Notes: generated by a model not told the origin, from the letters alone. Positions 16,285 to 25,332 are shown, counted from the stretch's first letter. The stretch: 64,000 nt of DNA from Aalborgiella sp040079635 (GCA_040079635.1 JBEBJY010000004.1:32158-96157); one strand, 5' to 3'. Numbers and translations: made by a program.

Positions 16285-17166
16285 TCAATCCGCCCAAAGC
16301 ACCTGCAGCCGCGCCAGCACCTCGGGTGCCATGTCTGCAGGTTGTGTCACCAGCGATGAAGCCAGCGCGGTGTGCGCTGCAGACACCGGCTTTTCAGTCC
16401 CCAGCGTACGCACTGCGGCAGCGGCTATCAGCTGCGCATAACCCGCGTTTTTCATCAAATTAGCGATTGCGGTATTCGCGGTGACATGCGCTTCTCGCGG
16501 GTGCCAGCAGTCAAAATCAGTCACCATCGCCAAACTGGCGTAGGCCATTTGGGCTTCTTTCGCGAGCTTGGCTTCGGGCATGTTGGTCATGCCGATCACT
16601 TTTGCACCCATGCTGCGGTACCAGTGCGATTCGGCCATGGTAGAAAACTGCGGGCCTTCAATGCAAACATAAGCACCGCCGCGATGCAGGGCAAAGTCAG
16701 CGCCCATGTTGACTTCTTTGTGCGTTTGCACGACGGCTCTGGCTAAAACATCGGCCAAATTGGCGCAAACCGGCTCTGCTAATGAAGTGTGCGCTACTGC
16801 ACCGTTGCCAAAAAAAGTGCTGTCGCGGCGTTTGGTGAGGTCGATGAACTGGTCGGGCAAGACCATATCCAGCGGCTTCATTTCGCCGTCCAGGGAACCT
16901 ACGGCGGACAAGGAGATCAAATATTTCGCGCCCAGTTGTTTGAGGGCGTAAACGTTGGCACGGTACGGGACTTCAGAGGGAATCAACCTGTGCCCGCGCC
17001 CATGCCGCGCAATGAATGCCACACCCACGCCATCTATGCTGCCTGTCACGACAACATCTGATGGTTTACCAAAAGGTGTATTAATGTGGTGCTCGGTCGC
17101 GTTTTGCAGCGAATCCATGTTGTACAAACCACTGCCACCGATAACGCCAACCAAAGCTTTTTGCAT
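16285..17166 (-). CDS. mtnP: S-methyl-5'-thioadenosine phosphorylase (MtnP family)
   Basis: This 293-residue purine nucleoside phosphorylase-family enzyme contains RHGRGHRLIPSEVPYRANVY and IEGPQFSTMAESHWYR, and starts with GVIGGSGLY. MTA phosphorylase splits methylthioadenosine into adenine and methylthioribose-1-phosphate. The gene is divergent from arsS (136 bp gap). MTA is a by-product elsewhere in metabolism, so the pairing may be chance. However, the ArsS product is also a 5'-substituted 5'-deoxyadenosine, so the enzyme could remove adenine there too. The housekeeping function is the safer call. Confidence 0.9.
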   Translation of the reverse strand: MQKALVGVIGGSGLYNMDSLQNATEHHINTPFGKPSDVVVTGSIDGVGVAFIARHGRGHRLIPSEVPYRANVYALKQLGAKYLISLSAVGSLDGEMKPLDMVLPDQFIDLTKRRDSTFFGNGAVAHTSLAEPVCANLADVLARAVVQTHKEVNMGADFALHRGGAYVCIEGPQFSTMAESHWYRSMGAKVIGMTNMPEAKLAKEAQMAYASLAMVTDFDCWHPREAHVTANTAIANLMKNAGYAQLIAAAAVRTLGTEKPVSAAHTALASSLVTQPADMAPEVLARLQVLWAD

Positions 17167-17220
17167 GATGAATCTACCTCTTCAGCCTTTAATTTAACCT
17201 TCAAGAACGTGCGGTTTAAA

Positions 17221-17251
17221 TTGTCATATTTAATACCAGACACTGTAATAT
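17221..17251 (+). promoter_or_regulatory. Possible promoter for the arsenosugar cluster
   Basis: TTGTCA (17221-17226) and TAATAT (17246-17251) are 19 bp apart, slightly longer than ideal, and lie about 50 bp before the arsS start. No ArsR-type palindrome was recognised in the 136-bp divergent region, so arsenic-responsive control is not shown. Confidence 0.35.
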
Positions 17252-17302
17252 AGATGCAATGAGTACGACAAAGAAAAACACATAGAAACAACAGGAATAG
17301 CC

Positions 17303-18286
17303 ATGCATGCCACTTTGCCGCTACTTAAATCAAGTAACTTCCCCGCGCTGTCGCGCAAACGCCTGAGCACGCTTCAAGTCAACTTGGGCTATTTATGCAA
17401 TCAGTCGTGCGTGCATTGCCACGTAGATGCGGGTCCACACCGCACGGAGATGATGGACGACGGGCTGATTGACATGATCAGCCAAGTGCTCAAAACACGC
17501 AGCATTGAAACGTTGGACCTAACCGGCGGTGCACCAGAACTGCACCAAGGCTTCAAGCGCATTGTGGCCGAGGCGCGTGAGCAAGGTGTGCGGGTGATTG
17601 ACCGCTGCAATTTGACGATATTGTTTGAACCTGGGCAAGAAGATTTGGCGGAATTTTTGGCGACACAAAAGGTGGAAATCGTCGCCTCTATGCCATGCTA
17701 CTCCCTTGAAAACGTGGATAAACAGCGCGGCAAGGGCGTGTTTGACCTGAGCATTGCTGCGCTGCAAAAGCTCAACGCCTTGGGATATGGCCAGCCGGGC
17801 ACGGGCTTGATTTTGAATTTGGTCTACAACCCGCAAGGCCCTAGCCTGCCGCCCAACCAAAGCAACTTGCAAGCGGACTACAAACGCGAACTTTTGACGC
17901 ACTTTGGCATTGTGTTCAACGAGCTGTTTGCATTGACAAACATGCCTATCAAACGGTTTGGGTCGATGTTGATTTCTAAAAAAACCTTTGCGCCGTATAT
18001 GCAGTTGTTGCGCGACAATTTTTTGGCTGAGAATTTAGAGCATGTTATGTGCCGCAGCACGGTGAGTGTGGATTGGCAAGGCTATTTGTACGATTGCGAC
18101 TTTAACCAGCAGCTGGAGTTAGCAATTCCCACCGAAATCAACGCCGAAGCTACGACCATCAACCGTCCGCACTTGCGCGATTTATTGAACAACGACCTTC
18201 AGGGAAAAGCGATTCGCGTGGCCGACCATTGCTACGGCTGCACGGCTGGGCAGGGTAGTAGCTGTGCGGGTGCCCTGCCCGCTTAA
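17303..18286 (+). CDS. arsS: Arsenosugar biosynthesis radical SAM protein ArsS
   Basis: This 327-residue radical SAM enzyme has the cluster motif CNQSCVHC (C32, C36, C39) and a C-terminal cysteine-rich segment (DHCYGCTAGQGSSCAGAL). Both are typical of ArsS. In known systems ArsS attaches a 5'-deoxyadenosyl group from SAM to dimethylarsenite, giving 5'-deoxy-5'-dimethylarsinoyl-adenosine. The neighbours arsM, TIGR04283-like and TIGR04282-like genes match the arsenosugar gene set, which supports the call. This gene begins the run of five genes ending at 21794. Confidence 0.9.
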   Translation: MHATLPLLKSSNFPALSRKRLSTLQVNLGYLCNQSCVHCHVDAGPHRTEMMDDGLIDMISQVLKTRSIETLDLTGGAPELHQGFKRIVAEAREQGVRVIDRCNLTILFEPGQEDLAEFLATQKVEIVASMPCYSLENVDKQRGKGVFDLSIAALQKLNALGYGQPGTGLILNLVYNPQGPSLPPNQSNLQADYKRELLTHFGIVFNELFALTNMPIKRFGSMLISKKTFAPYMQLLRDNFLAENLEHVMCRSTVSVDWQGYLYDCDFNQQLELAIPTEINAEATTINRPHLRDLLNNDLQGKAIRVADHCYGCTAGQGSSCAGALPA

Positions 18287-18308
18287 ATTACCGGCTTGAT
18301 TTAACAAC

Positions 18309-18989
18309 ATGAAGATAGCTATTGTTGTCCCTGTTTTTAACGAAGCTCTGGCTGTACCACGGCTTCTGACACAGATAGCAGCCTCAAAAGTAACGGCAAA
18401 CCAAGACTTTGAACTTGTTTTTGTAGATGGCGGCAGCGTTGATGACACCGTGGCTTTGATCAAACAGACTGGCTTGCGTGTCATCACCTCACCCAAAGGT
18501 CGTGCTTGGCAAATGAACGCAGGCGCTGCTCAAACCACTGGCGATGTGTTGCTGTTTTTGCATGCAGATACGCAATTACCGGCAAATGTGCTTGCAGCCA
18601 TCACCTCCAGCCTGGTTGGCAATATCTGTTGGGGACGGTTTGACGTGCGCATTGCTGGCAAGCCATGGATGCTGGGCGTTGTTTCACGCATGATGAATTG
18701 GCGATCGCGCCTGACTGGCATTGCGACTGGTGACCAAGCGATGTTTATGACGCGGATAGCTTTTCAAGCGATAGGCGGCTTCCCCGAACTGGCGCTGATG
18801 GAGGATATTGAAGCTTCGCGCCGTTTGCGCCTACTATCGCGTCCAGCTTGTATTTCTTCACCCGTGGTCACTTCTGGCAGACGTTGGGAAACTAGAGGGG
18901 TCTGGACAACGATTTTTTTAATGTGGCGCTTGCGTTGGGCGTATTGGCGGGGACAAAACCCGAAACAATTAGCGGAGTTGTACGTATGA
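18309..18989 (+). CDS. TIGR04283-like glycosyltransferase of the arsenosugar cluster
   Basis: A 226-residue GT2-type protein. The N-terminus is IAIVVPVFNEA, the nucleotide-sugar region is FVDGGSVDDTV, and an Asp-containing metal motif is FLHADTQLP. A short C-terminal segment includes YWRGQNPKQLAEL. No signal peptide is present. In arsenosugar clusters this family is proposed to handle the sugar part after ArsS; no biochemical role is firmly established. The gene overlaps the next one by 4 bp (18986-18989). Confidence 0.82.
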   Translation: MKIAIVVPVFNEALAVPRLLTQIAASKVTANQDFELVFVDGGSVDDTVALIKQTGLRVITSPKGRAWQMNAGAAQTTGDVLLFLHADTQLPANVLAAITSSLVGNICWGRFDVRIAGKPWMLGVVSRMMNWRSRLTGIATGDQAMFMTRIAFQAIGGFPELALMEDIEASRRLRLLSRPACISSPVVTSGRRWETRGVWTTIFLMWRLRWAYWRGQNPKQLAELYV

Positions 18990-19636
18990 TGCCTGTTCGT
19001 ATTGTGATCATGGCGAAAGCGCCTGTTGCCGGGTTTGCTAAAACGCGGTTGATACCAGCTTTGGGCGCTGAAGGGGCTGCACGGTTGGCGCAAAAGATGC
19101 TTGGTCACACACTAGCAACCGCTATAGCTTCAAAACTAGGCATTGTTGAAATTTGTGCCACGCCTGATCCGGCTGACCCAGCTTGGCAAAACTTGGATTT
19201 GCCAAGCCACATCATTTGGAGTGCGCAGGGTGACGGCGACTTGGGTGAACGCATGGCGCGTGCAGCTGCTCGCACGACTGGCGGGGGAGAGGCCGTTTTA
19301 CTGATAGGCACTGATTGCCCCGCTATCGATGTGTTTACATTGCATGAAGCGGCACAAGCCCTGCATGACTACGATGCTTCGCTGTTGCCGACTTACGATG
19401 GTGGCTACGCGCTTATGGCATTGAAACGTTTTGACAATCGACTGTTTGAAAATATGCCCTGGAGCACAAGTACGGTAGCGCTTAAAACCTTGCAAATAAT
19501 GGCACAAATTGACTGCGAAGTTAAAGTGCTGCAAACCTTGCATGACATTGACGAGCCCATTGATCTTGCCCAACTTCCTGTTGAATGGGGCTATGCGGCT
19601 TGTAAGAAAGTTAGCACAGATTCGACTTTAGCTTAA
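18986..19636 (+). CDS. TIGR04282-like (DUF2064) protein of the arsenosugar cluster
   Basis: Starting at ATG 18986 gives 216 residues with the conserved opening RIVIMAKAPVAGFAKTRLIP and the LIGTDCPA and PTYDGGYALM motifs of the DUF2064/CofC-like nucleotidyltransferase fold. The upstream gene ends within the start (ATGA overlap), so coupling is likely, and GCGGAG lies before the start. A longer frame from 18923 exists, but the extra residues lack family similarity. Its proposed role is activation or transfer of a sugar unit. The function is known only from context. Confidence 0.8.
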   Translation: MMPVRIVIMAKAPVAGFAKTRLIPALGAEGAARLAQKMLGHTLATAIASKLGIVEICATPDPADPAWQNLDLPSHIIWSAQGDGDLGERMARAAARTTGGGEAVLLIGTDCPAIDVFTLHEAAQALHDYDASLLPTYDGGYALMALKRFDNRLFENMPWSTSTVALKTLQIMAQIDCEVKVLQTLHDIDEPIDLAQLPVEWGYAACKKVSTDSTLA

Positions 19637-19664
19637 GAGATCAATTTTTCTTTAAAAACACACC

Positions 19665-20702
19665 ATGTACGACATTGTTCAAGACTATTATGGCCGCCAA
19701 CTTCAAAGCACAAGCGACCTAAAAACCAGCGCTTGCTGTGACATCAGCGCCATTCCAGAATGGCTGAAGCCCTTACTTAGCAAAATCCATCCTGATGTGC
19801 TGTCTCGCTATTACGGCTGCGGACTGGTTTGCCCGCCTTTGCTGAAAGGTTGCCGCGTACTCGATTTGGGTTGCGGCTCGGGACGTGATGTTTACGCTTT
19901 GGCGCAACTCGTGGGGCCTACTGGCTCTGTGGTGGGCGTCGATATGACGGACGAGCAACTCGCTATTGCCGAAAAGTACCGCACCCACCATGCTGAAGTG
20001 TTTGGTTTTGACAATGTGCAATTTATGCACGGATATATTGAACGATTAGAAGATTTAAATTTAGAAGCAGGTAGCTTCGATGCCATCGTCTCCAACTGCG
20101 TGGTCAACCTGTCGCCCGACAAAGATGCCGTCATGCGCGGCGTGCACCGCTTGCTCAAACCCGGTGGTGAATTTTTCTTTTCTGACGTGTACGCCGATCG
20201 CCGCGTACCCGCTGCCGTCCGGAATGACCCGGTGCTCTATGGTGAGTGCTTGGGTGGCGCTTTGTACTGGAACGACTTTGTTCGGCTGTCTCACCAGCAT
20301 GGTTTTGCAGACCCGCGATTAACCACGGACAGGCCACTGGAAATTACCGACCCCGTGCTGGCTACTCGTGCAGGCAACCTGCACTTTTACTCGGCCACCT
20401 ACCGTCTTTTCAAAATTGCTGAGCTTGAAACGGCCTGCGAAGACTATGGGCAAGCCGTGATTTACAAAGGCACAATTCCAGAACATCCAGACAAGTATGC
20501 GCTAGACAAGCACCACGACATGGAAGCAGGACGTGTCTTCCCAGTTTGCGGCAACACGTGGCGAATGCTGCAAGACACACGCTTTGCGCCGCATTTTGAG
20601 TTCATCGGCAACTTTGACCGCCATTACGGCATTTTTACGGGTTGTGGGACATCTATCCCTTATGACACAAGCGCCAATGGCAATGCTGCGGCCTGCTGCT
20701 AG
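19665..20702 (+). CDS. arsM: Arsenite S-adenosylmethyltransferase ArsM
   Basis: This 345-residue SAM methyltransferase has the motif VLDLGCGSGRD (65-75), conserved cysteines at C24/C25 (KTSACCD), C145 (SNCVVN) and C195 (GECLGG), and a C-terminal CC pair. This pattern is diagnostic for ArsM. It should methylate As(III) to mono- and dimethylarsenicals, providing the substrate for ArsS. It lies 28 bp after the DUF2064-like gene. Confidence 0.93.
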   Translation: MYDIVQDYYGRQLQSTSDLKTSACCDISAIPEWLKPLLSKIHPDVLSRYYGCGLVCPPLLKGCRVLDLGCGSGRDVYALAQLVGPTGSVVGVDMTDEQLAIAEKYRTHHAEVFGFDNVQFMHGYIERLEDLNLEAGSFDAIVSNCVVNLSPDKDAVMRGVHRLLKPGGEFFFSDVYADRRVPAAVRNDPVLYGECLGGALYWNDFVRLSHQHGFADPRLTTDRPLEITDPVLATRAGNLHFYSATYRLFKIAELETACEDYGQAVIYKGTIPEHPDKYALDKHHDMEAGRVFPVCGNTWRMLQDTRFAPHFEFIGNFDRHYGIFTGCGTSIPYDTSANGNAAACC

Positions 20703-20711
20703 GAGTTTTGT

Positions 20712-21794
20712 ATGGAATTAGCACTCATTGCTGTCGCTTTATTTTTAGCGTTTAACAATGGTGCCAATGATAATTTCAAAGGTTTTGCCACGGTTTGGGG
20801 TTCAGACACACTGGGCTACCGTCAAGCTTTGGTATTAGCGACGCTGGCAACCTTGGCGGGGAGTGTTGCATCGTGGTTATTAGCAGACAACTTGATACAA
20901 CAGTTTTCTGGCAGAGGGTTGGTGCCGAATGCCGTTGCGAGCACGCCTGCTTTTATTCTGAGCGTCGCCTGTGGCGCTGCATTAACTGTGTTTTTAGCAA
21001 CACGGCTCGGGTTTCCTATATCGACAACACATGCTTTGATTGGTGGCCTGATTGGTGCAGGTTTGGGGCAGACGGGTAGCCATGTAGACTTCAACAAGTT
21101 ATGGCAAGCCTTTTTTGTGCCTCTGTTGATTAGTCCCCTCGTAGCAGCTAGTTTGGGGCTAGCGCTTTACAAAATAATAGCCATGCGAAAGTCAAAAAAC
21201 GATTGCGCCTGTCTTGTTGAGGCGAAGCCCATGCGATTGACATCTATGAACTCGGCAATGCTTGGCGCAGCTGCAACTATGCCGACCCTCGTCATCAGTG
21301 ATCAAGCCAGCTGTGACAACATCAGCACGCAGGCAAGCTTTTCAATTTCAAGTTTGCTGAGAAAAATCCATATTGGATCTGCAGCCACCATCTGCTTTGC
21401 GCGTGCCGTCAACGATACGCCCAAGTTAGCCGCGCTGTTATTTGTAGCGCAATTCACCAACTCAAAACTCCCAATTGCTCTTGTTGGTTTGTTGATGGCC
21501 TTTGGTGGCTTGGTTTTCGCCAAAAAAGTAGCGACAACCATGAGCCAAAAGGTCACGCGTTTAGACGATAAGCAAGGCCTAGCAGCCAACTTAATCACCG
21601 CCAGCTTGGTTTTATTGGCGAGCAAATTTGGTTTACCTGTCTCTACAACACACGTATCTGTCGGTGCCATTGCTGGCGTGGGAGCAAGCGCAGGCACTTT
21701 GAATTGGCAGGCATTGCGGAGTATTTTGCTGTCTTGGCTAGCTACGTTGCCATTGGCTTTGGTGATTGCTTGGACGGTTTCAAAGTTGCTTTAA
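20712..21794 (+). CDS. PiT-family inorganic phosphate/anion permease
   Basis: A 360-residue membrane protein with the PiT signatures NNGANDNFKGFATVWG near the N-terminus and GFPISTTHALIGGLIGAG. A second repeat half is GLPVSTTHVSVGAIAGVG. About 9-10 helices are expected. It follows arsM by 9 bp, so it is probably cotranscribed. The family moves phosphate with sodium or protons, and arsenate mimics phosphate. A role in arsenic or phosphate handling in this cluster is inference; the direction of transport cannot be told. Confidence 0.85.
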   Translation: MELALIAVALFLAFNNGANDNFKGFATVWGSDTLGYRQALVLATLATLAGSVASWLLADNLIQQFSGRGLVPNAVASTPAFILSVACGAALTVFLATRLGFPISTTHALIGGLIGAGLGQTGSHVDFNKLWQAFFVPLLISPLVAASLGLALYKIIAMRKSKNDCACLVEAKPMRLTSMNSAMLGAAATMPTLVISDQASCDNISTQASFSISSLLRKIHIGSAATICFARAVNDTPKLAALLFVAQFTNSKLPIALVGLLMAFGGLVFAKKVATTMSQKVTRLDDKQGLAANLITASLVLLASKFGLPVSTTHVSVGAIAGVGASAGTLNWQALRSILLSWLATLPLALVIAWTVSKLL

Positions 21795-21963
21795 GTACAC
21801 AAAGCGACACTTAAGTTGCCAAAAACTGTATTTGCGGTTACAAACTGGTTGCTAGCTCTGCGTAACTTTGGGTTAAGCATGGTTAACGTTGTGCAAAGTT
21901 CAAAAAAATTATTTTGAATCGTTCGTTAAATCTATCACCACACTTTTTAACCAGGAGAGTTTC
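21795..21963. other. Intergenic region before the YegP-like gene
   Basis: About 170 bp without a credible gene. No U-tract hairpin was seen after the PiT gene. It should contain the promoter for the YegP-like gene, whose ribosome site AGGAG lies near 21953-21957. Confidence 0.4.
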
Positions 21964-22299
21964 ATGGCCGGAAAATTTGAACTGAAAAAATCTAAAAATG
22001 GCAAAACTTTTTTTAACTTGCTAGCGAGCAATGGACAAATTATTTTGGCTAGCGAAATGTATGAATCAAAATCTAGCGCATTGAACGGCATTGCCTCTGT
22101 GCAAAAAAATTCCGCAGATATCGGTCGCTTTGCCAAATTAGAGGGCAAAAACAAAGCGCCCTACTTTGTGCTGAAAGCAGGCAACCACCAAGTGATAGGC
22201 AAAAGCGAGATGTATGAATCCGAAAAAGCACGCGATAACGGCATCAAGTCCGTCCAAACCAATGGCCCAGACGCTAAAACAGTTGATTTGACAGCGTAA
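21964..22299 (+). CDS. YegP family protein (tandem DUF1508)
   Basis: 111 residues from the ATG at 21964, with CCAGGAGAG just upstream. The in-frame extension to 21889 is unlikely. Two similar halves each hold FELKKSKNGKTFFNLLA / FAKLEGKNKAPYFVLKAG followed by SEMYES and NGI(A/K)SVQ. That is the tandem DUF1508 arrangement of E. coli YegP. The molecular function is not established. An efficient terminator follows. Confidence 0.88.
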   Translation: MAGKFELKKSKNGKTFFNLLASNGQIILASEMYESKSSALNGIASVQKNSADIGRFAKLEGKNKAPYFVLKAGNHQVIGKSEMYESEKARDNGIKSVQTNGPDAKTVDLTA

Positions 22300-22314
22300 T
22301 TCGACTTCACTCTT

Positions 22315-22352
22315 AAAAGCGTTGAATAGTAATATTCAGCGCTTTTGCTTTT
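22315..22352 (+). terminator. Intrinsic terminator after the YegP-like gene
   Basis: Arms AAAAGCGTTGAATA (22315-22328) and TATTCAGCGCTTTT (22333-22346) pair over 14 positions with one G-U, around a GTAA loop, then GCTTTTG. Confidence 0.85.
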
Positions 22353-22393
22353 GTGCAGTCTGAAACCTAGCGGCTTTGCGTTATTCTTGAGCC

Positions 22394-24187
22394 ATGCAAA
22401 ACCTGATCACCTACAAAGTTGAATTACATGACTTGAACGCGCATTTGTTTCAAGTCACGCTCACCATCCCCGAGCCAGCTATCACGCAGCATGTGTCGCT
22501 GCCGGTTTGGATTCCTGGCAGTTACTTGGTACGAGAGCTTTCTAAGAATTTGCAATGTATACGCGCTTACCAAGGCAAGAAACCGCTAGAGGCGATTCAA
22601 GCGGACAAGTGCTCTTGGCAAATAGATTGTGATTCGACCAAGCCTTTGGTGATTACTTACCAAGTGTTTGCGCATGACAATTCGGTGCGCACCGCTTGGC
22701 TAGATGATGCACGTGGTTTTTTCAATGGCACTAGCATATGCTTGCGCGTGGAGGGTCAAGAAGACACCAAGCACATCTTGGACTTGAGGCCAATTGCTAC
22801 CAAACGCAACTGGCAAGTAGCGACAGGTGCTGCGCCACTGAAGATCAACAGCCAAGGGTTTGGTAGCTATTCATTTACTGATTACGATGAGCTGGTTGAT
22901 TGTCCTTTTGAATTAGGCACGTTTTGGAGTGGCAATTTCATCGCGCGTGGTGTGAAGCACCGTTTTGTTGTAACGGGTACAACGGCTACGTTCGACGGCG
23001 CTAAATTATTAGTTGACACGCAAAAAATTTGTGAAGCTGAAATGCAGTTTTGGCATGGAAAATCTACAAATTCTAAAAATAAGCCACCTTTCAAAAGCTA
23101 TGTATTTATGCTAAATGCTGTCGATGATGGCTATGGCGGCTTAGAGCATCGCAATTCCACAGCGCTGATTTGCAATCGTAAAGACTTACCCCGCTTGGGA
23201 GAAGTCAAACAACCCGCTGGATACACCACCCTGCTAGGTTTGATCAGTCATGAATACTTTCATACATGGAACGTGAAGCGACTGCGCCCAAGAGAGTTTG
23301 CAGAATTTGATTACTCCCAAGAAAATTACACCGAACTACTGTGGTTTTTTGAAGGTTTTACCAGCTATTACGATGACTTGCTACTGCGTCGCGCAGGTTT
23401 GATTGACGATGCGCAGTATCTAGACTTGCTTTCCAAAACTGCGAACCAAGTCATGCAAACACCTGGACGAAAAGTACAGGCTGTGGCCGAGGCAAGCTTT
23501 GACGCATGGGTGAAATACTACCGCCCAGAACCCAACACCGCAAACACAACCGTGAGCTACTACACCAAGGGTGCTTTGGTGGCGTTGTGTTTTGATTTGA
23601 CGCTGAGGGCTGAAGGCAAGACCACGCTGGATGACGTGATGCGTAATTTATGGGTACGTTGCAAAGCGGGCCCCATGTCTGAGCGCGATTTTGCTGCTGT
23701 ACTTGAAGAACTCGGCGGGCGTTCATTCACCAAGGAAATCAAAGCTTGGGTGCATGGCACAAGCGAATTGCCTGTGCGAAATTTGTTAGCCAAGCAGGGT
23801 GTTGTTGTCTCAGATGAACCGGCGCAGCTTCAGCAGCGTTTGGGATTGCGTGTGGCAGAGGTAAATGGCATCAGTATCAAAGTCGTCTTGAGTGGCGGTG
23901 CTGCTGAAAAGGCTGGCTTTGCTCCGGGCGATGAATGGTTGGGCATCGCCGTCGGCACGGGAAGCAAAGCGCAAAGCTGGCGTATTCATAAACTAGACGA
24001 TTTAGCGCAGTACATCACCGAGCATGCGGTAAAAAGTCAAAAAATCACAGCCTTGGTTGCTCGTGACAAACGCCTCATTCATTTGAGCTTGAACTGGCCA
24101 GCCAAATCAGCAGAACGAACTTGGCAATTTAAAGCAGGTAAAGAAGTGGGTGAAGTTAAGCAGCTCTGCGCGTGGCTGGCTGCTTAA
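22394..24187 (+). CDS. M61 family metallopeptidase with PDZ-like C-terminus
   Basis: This 597-residue protein has the zinc motif HEYFH (H286, E287, H290) and the third ligand E320 in WFFEGFTSYYDD. An N-terminal beta-rich domain precedes it (LPVWIPGSYLVRELSK), and a PDZ-like region follows (about 490-560; VVLSGGAAEKAGFAPGDEWLGI). Members are glycyl aminopeptidase-like enzymes. No signal peptide is apparent, so a cytoplasmic location is likely. Substrates are unknown. The gene is convergent with aroG. Confidence 0.88.
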   Translation: MQNLITYKVELHDLNAHLFQVTLTIPEPAITQHVSLPVWIPGSYLVRELSKNLQCIRAYQGKKPLEAIQADKCSWQIDCDSTKPLVITYQVFAHDNSVRTAWLDDARGFFNGTSICLRVEGQEDTKHILDLRPIATKRNWQVATGAAPLKINSQGFGSYSFTDYDELVDCPFELGTFWSGNFIARGVKHRFVVTGTTATFDGAKLLVDTQKICEAEMQFWHGKSTNSKNKPPFKSYVFMLNAVDDGYGGLEHRNSTALICNRKDLPRLGEVKQPAGYTTLLGLISHEYFHTWNVKRLRPREFAEFDYSQENYTELLWFFEGFTSYYDDLLLRRAGLIDDAQYLDLLSKTANQVMQTPGRKVQAVAEASFDAWVKYYRPEPNTANTTVSYYTKGALVALCFDLTLRAEGKTTLDDVMRNLWVRCKAGPMSERDFAAVLEELGGRSFTKEIKAWVHGTSELPVRNLLAKQGVVVSDEPAQLQQRLGLRVAEVNGISIKVVLSGGAAEKAGFAPGDEWLGIAVGTGSKAQSWRIHKLDDLAQYITEHAVKSQKITALVARDKRLIHLSLNWPAKSAERTWQFKAGKEVGEVKQLCAWLAA

Positions 24188-24204
24188 CTTATTCAACCTA
24201 CTTG

Positions 24205-25332
24205 TTAGCCTACTTTACGCCGTGCCAGCACGCCTTGTGACAAGGTTTCCAGCACACCGACCGATTGATCCCAGTCGATACAAGCGTCAGTGATACTTTG
24301 GCCATAAGCCAATGCAGATGACTGGTCTTTGCCGGGCGTGAACTTTTGTGCACCCGCTTGCAAATTGCTTTCCACCATAACGCCAAAGACGCTTTTTGAA
24401 CCAGTACTGAGTTGCGCGGCAATGTCTTTAGCAACGTCAATTTGCTTCTCGTGCTGCTTGCTACTGTTGGCGTGGCTGCAATCCACCATCAAGGTTGGTG
24501 GCAGTTTGGCTGCGACCAAGTCTTTGCAGGCCGCAGCAACGCTAGCGGCATCGTAATTCGGTGCTTTACCGCCGCGCAGAATGACGTGGCAATCTGGATT
24601 GCCGTTAGTTTGAACGATAGCCACTTGGCCATTTTTGTGGATCGACAAAAAGTGGTGCCCACCTGCGGCGGCTTGAATCGCATCGGTTGCGATTTTGATG
24701 TTGCCATCGGTGCCATTTTTGAAACCTATAGGTGCGGAAATTCCAGATGCCAACTCGCGGTGGACTTGACTCTCTGTTGTACGCGCGCCAATAGCGCCCC
24801 AGCTGATCAAATCGCCCAAGTATTGCGGAGAAATCACGTCCAAGAACTCGCTACCCGCTGGCAGGCCAAGGCGGTTGATTTCAATGAGTAACTGGCGTGC
24901 CATGCGCAGACCTTCGTCGATGCGGTAGCTTTCGTCCAAGTACGGGTCGTTGATCAAACCCTTCCAGCCCACCGTTGTACGTGGTTTTTCGAAATACACG
25001 CGCATGACAATTTCAAGCGTACCGGCGTATTTAGCGCGTTGTGCGAGCAATTTTTTGGCGTACTCTAGTGCAGAGATAGGGTCGTGAATGGAACATGGCC
25101 CCATGATGACCAAGAGCCTGTCGTCTTTGCCGGCCATGATGTCATGAATGGCGTGGCGGGTGCTGCTGATCAACGACTCGGCCGCTGTGCCCTGAATCGG
25201 GAAAAATCGGATCAAATGTTCTGGCGGAGGTAGCACGGTGATATCCTTGATGCGTTCGTCGTCGGTTTGACTGGTTCTGTCATTGCTGTGAACGTTTTTT
25301 GCATACCAAGGCTCGTTTGCAGTGTTTGTCAT
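24205..25332 (-). CDS. aroG: 3-deoxy-7-phosphoheptulonate (DAHP) synthase, class I
   Basis: The first enzyme of the shikimate pathway, joining PEP and erythrose-4-phosphate. Starting at ATG 25332 (AGGAG 8 bases upstream) gives 375 residues, fitting the family (about 350); the longer open frame to 25575 runs through the leader and is not used. Motifs include MGPCSIHDP (C80 metal site), KPRTTVGWKGLINDP and GFKNGTDG. The gene is preceded by a leader peptide (25452-25529) and a terminator hairpin (25389-25423), so attenuation by aromatic amino acids is probable. The isozyme letter (aroF, aroG or aroH) cannot be assigned. Confidence 0.95.
   Translation of the reverse strand: MTNTANEPWYAKNVHSNDRTSQTDDERIKDITVLPPPEHLIRFFPIQGTAAESLISSTRHAIHDIMAGKDDRLLVIMGPCSIHDPISALEYAKKLLAQRAKYAGTLEIVMRVYFEKPRTTVGWKGLINDPYLDESYRIDEGLRMARQLLIEINRLGLPAGSEFLDVISPQYLGDLISWGAIGARTTESQVHRELASGISAPIGFKNGTDGNIKIATDAIQAAAGGHHFLSIHKNGQVAIVQTNGNPDCHVILRGGKAPNYDAASVAAACKDLVAAKLPPTLMVDCSHANSSKQHEKQIDVAKDIAAQLSTGSKSVFGVMVESNLQAGAQKFTPGKDQSSALAYGQSITDACIDWDQSVGVLETLSQGVLARRKVG

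Noticed and set aside
19120..19150. GCTATAGCTTCAAAACTAGGCA inside the DUF2064-like gene resembles part of the dispersed repeat
   Set aside because: The conserved tail CAATAAATACGC is missing, so it is not counted as a copy.
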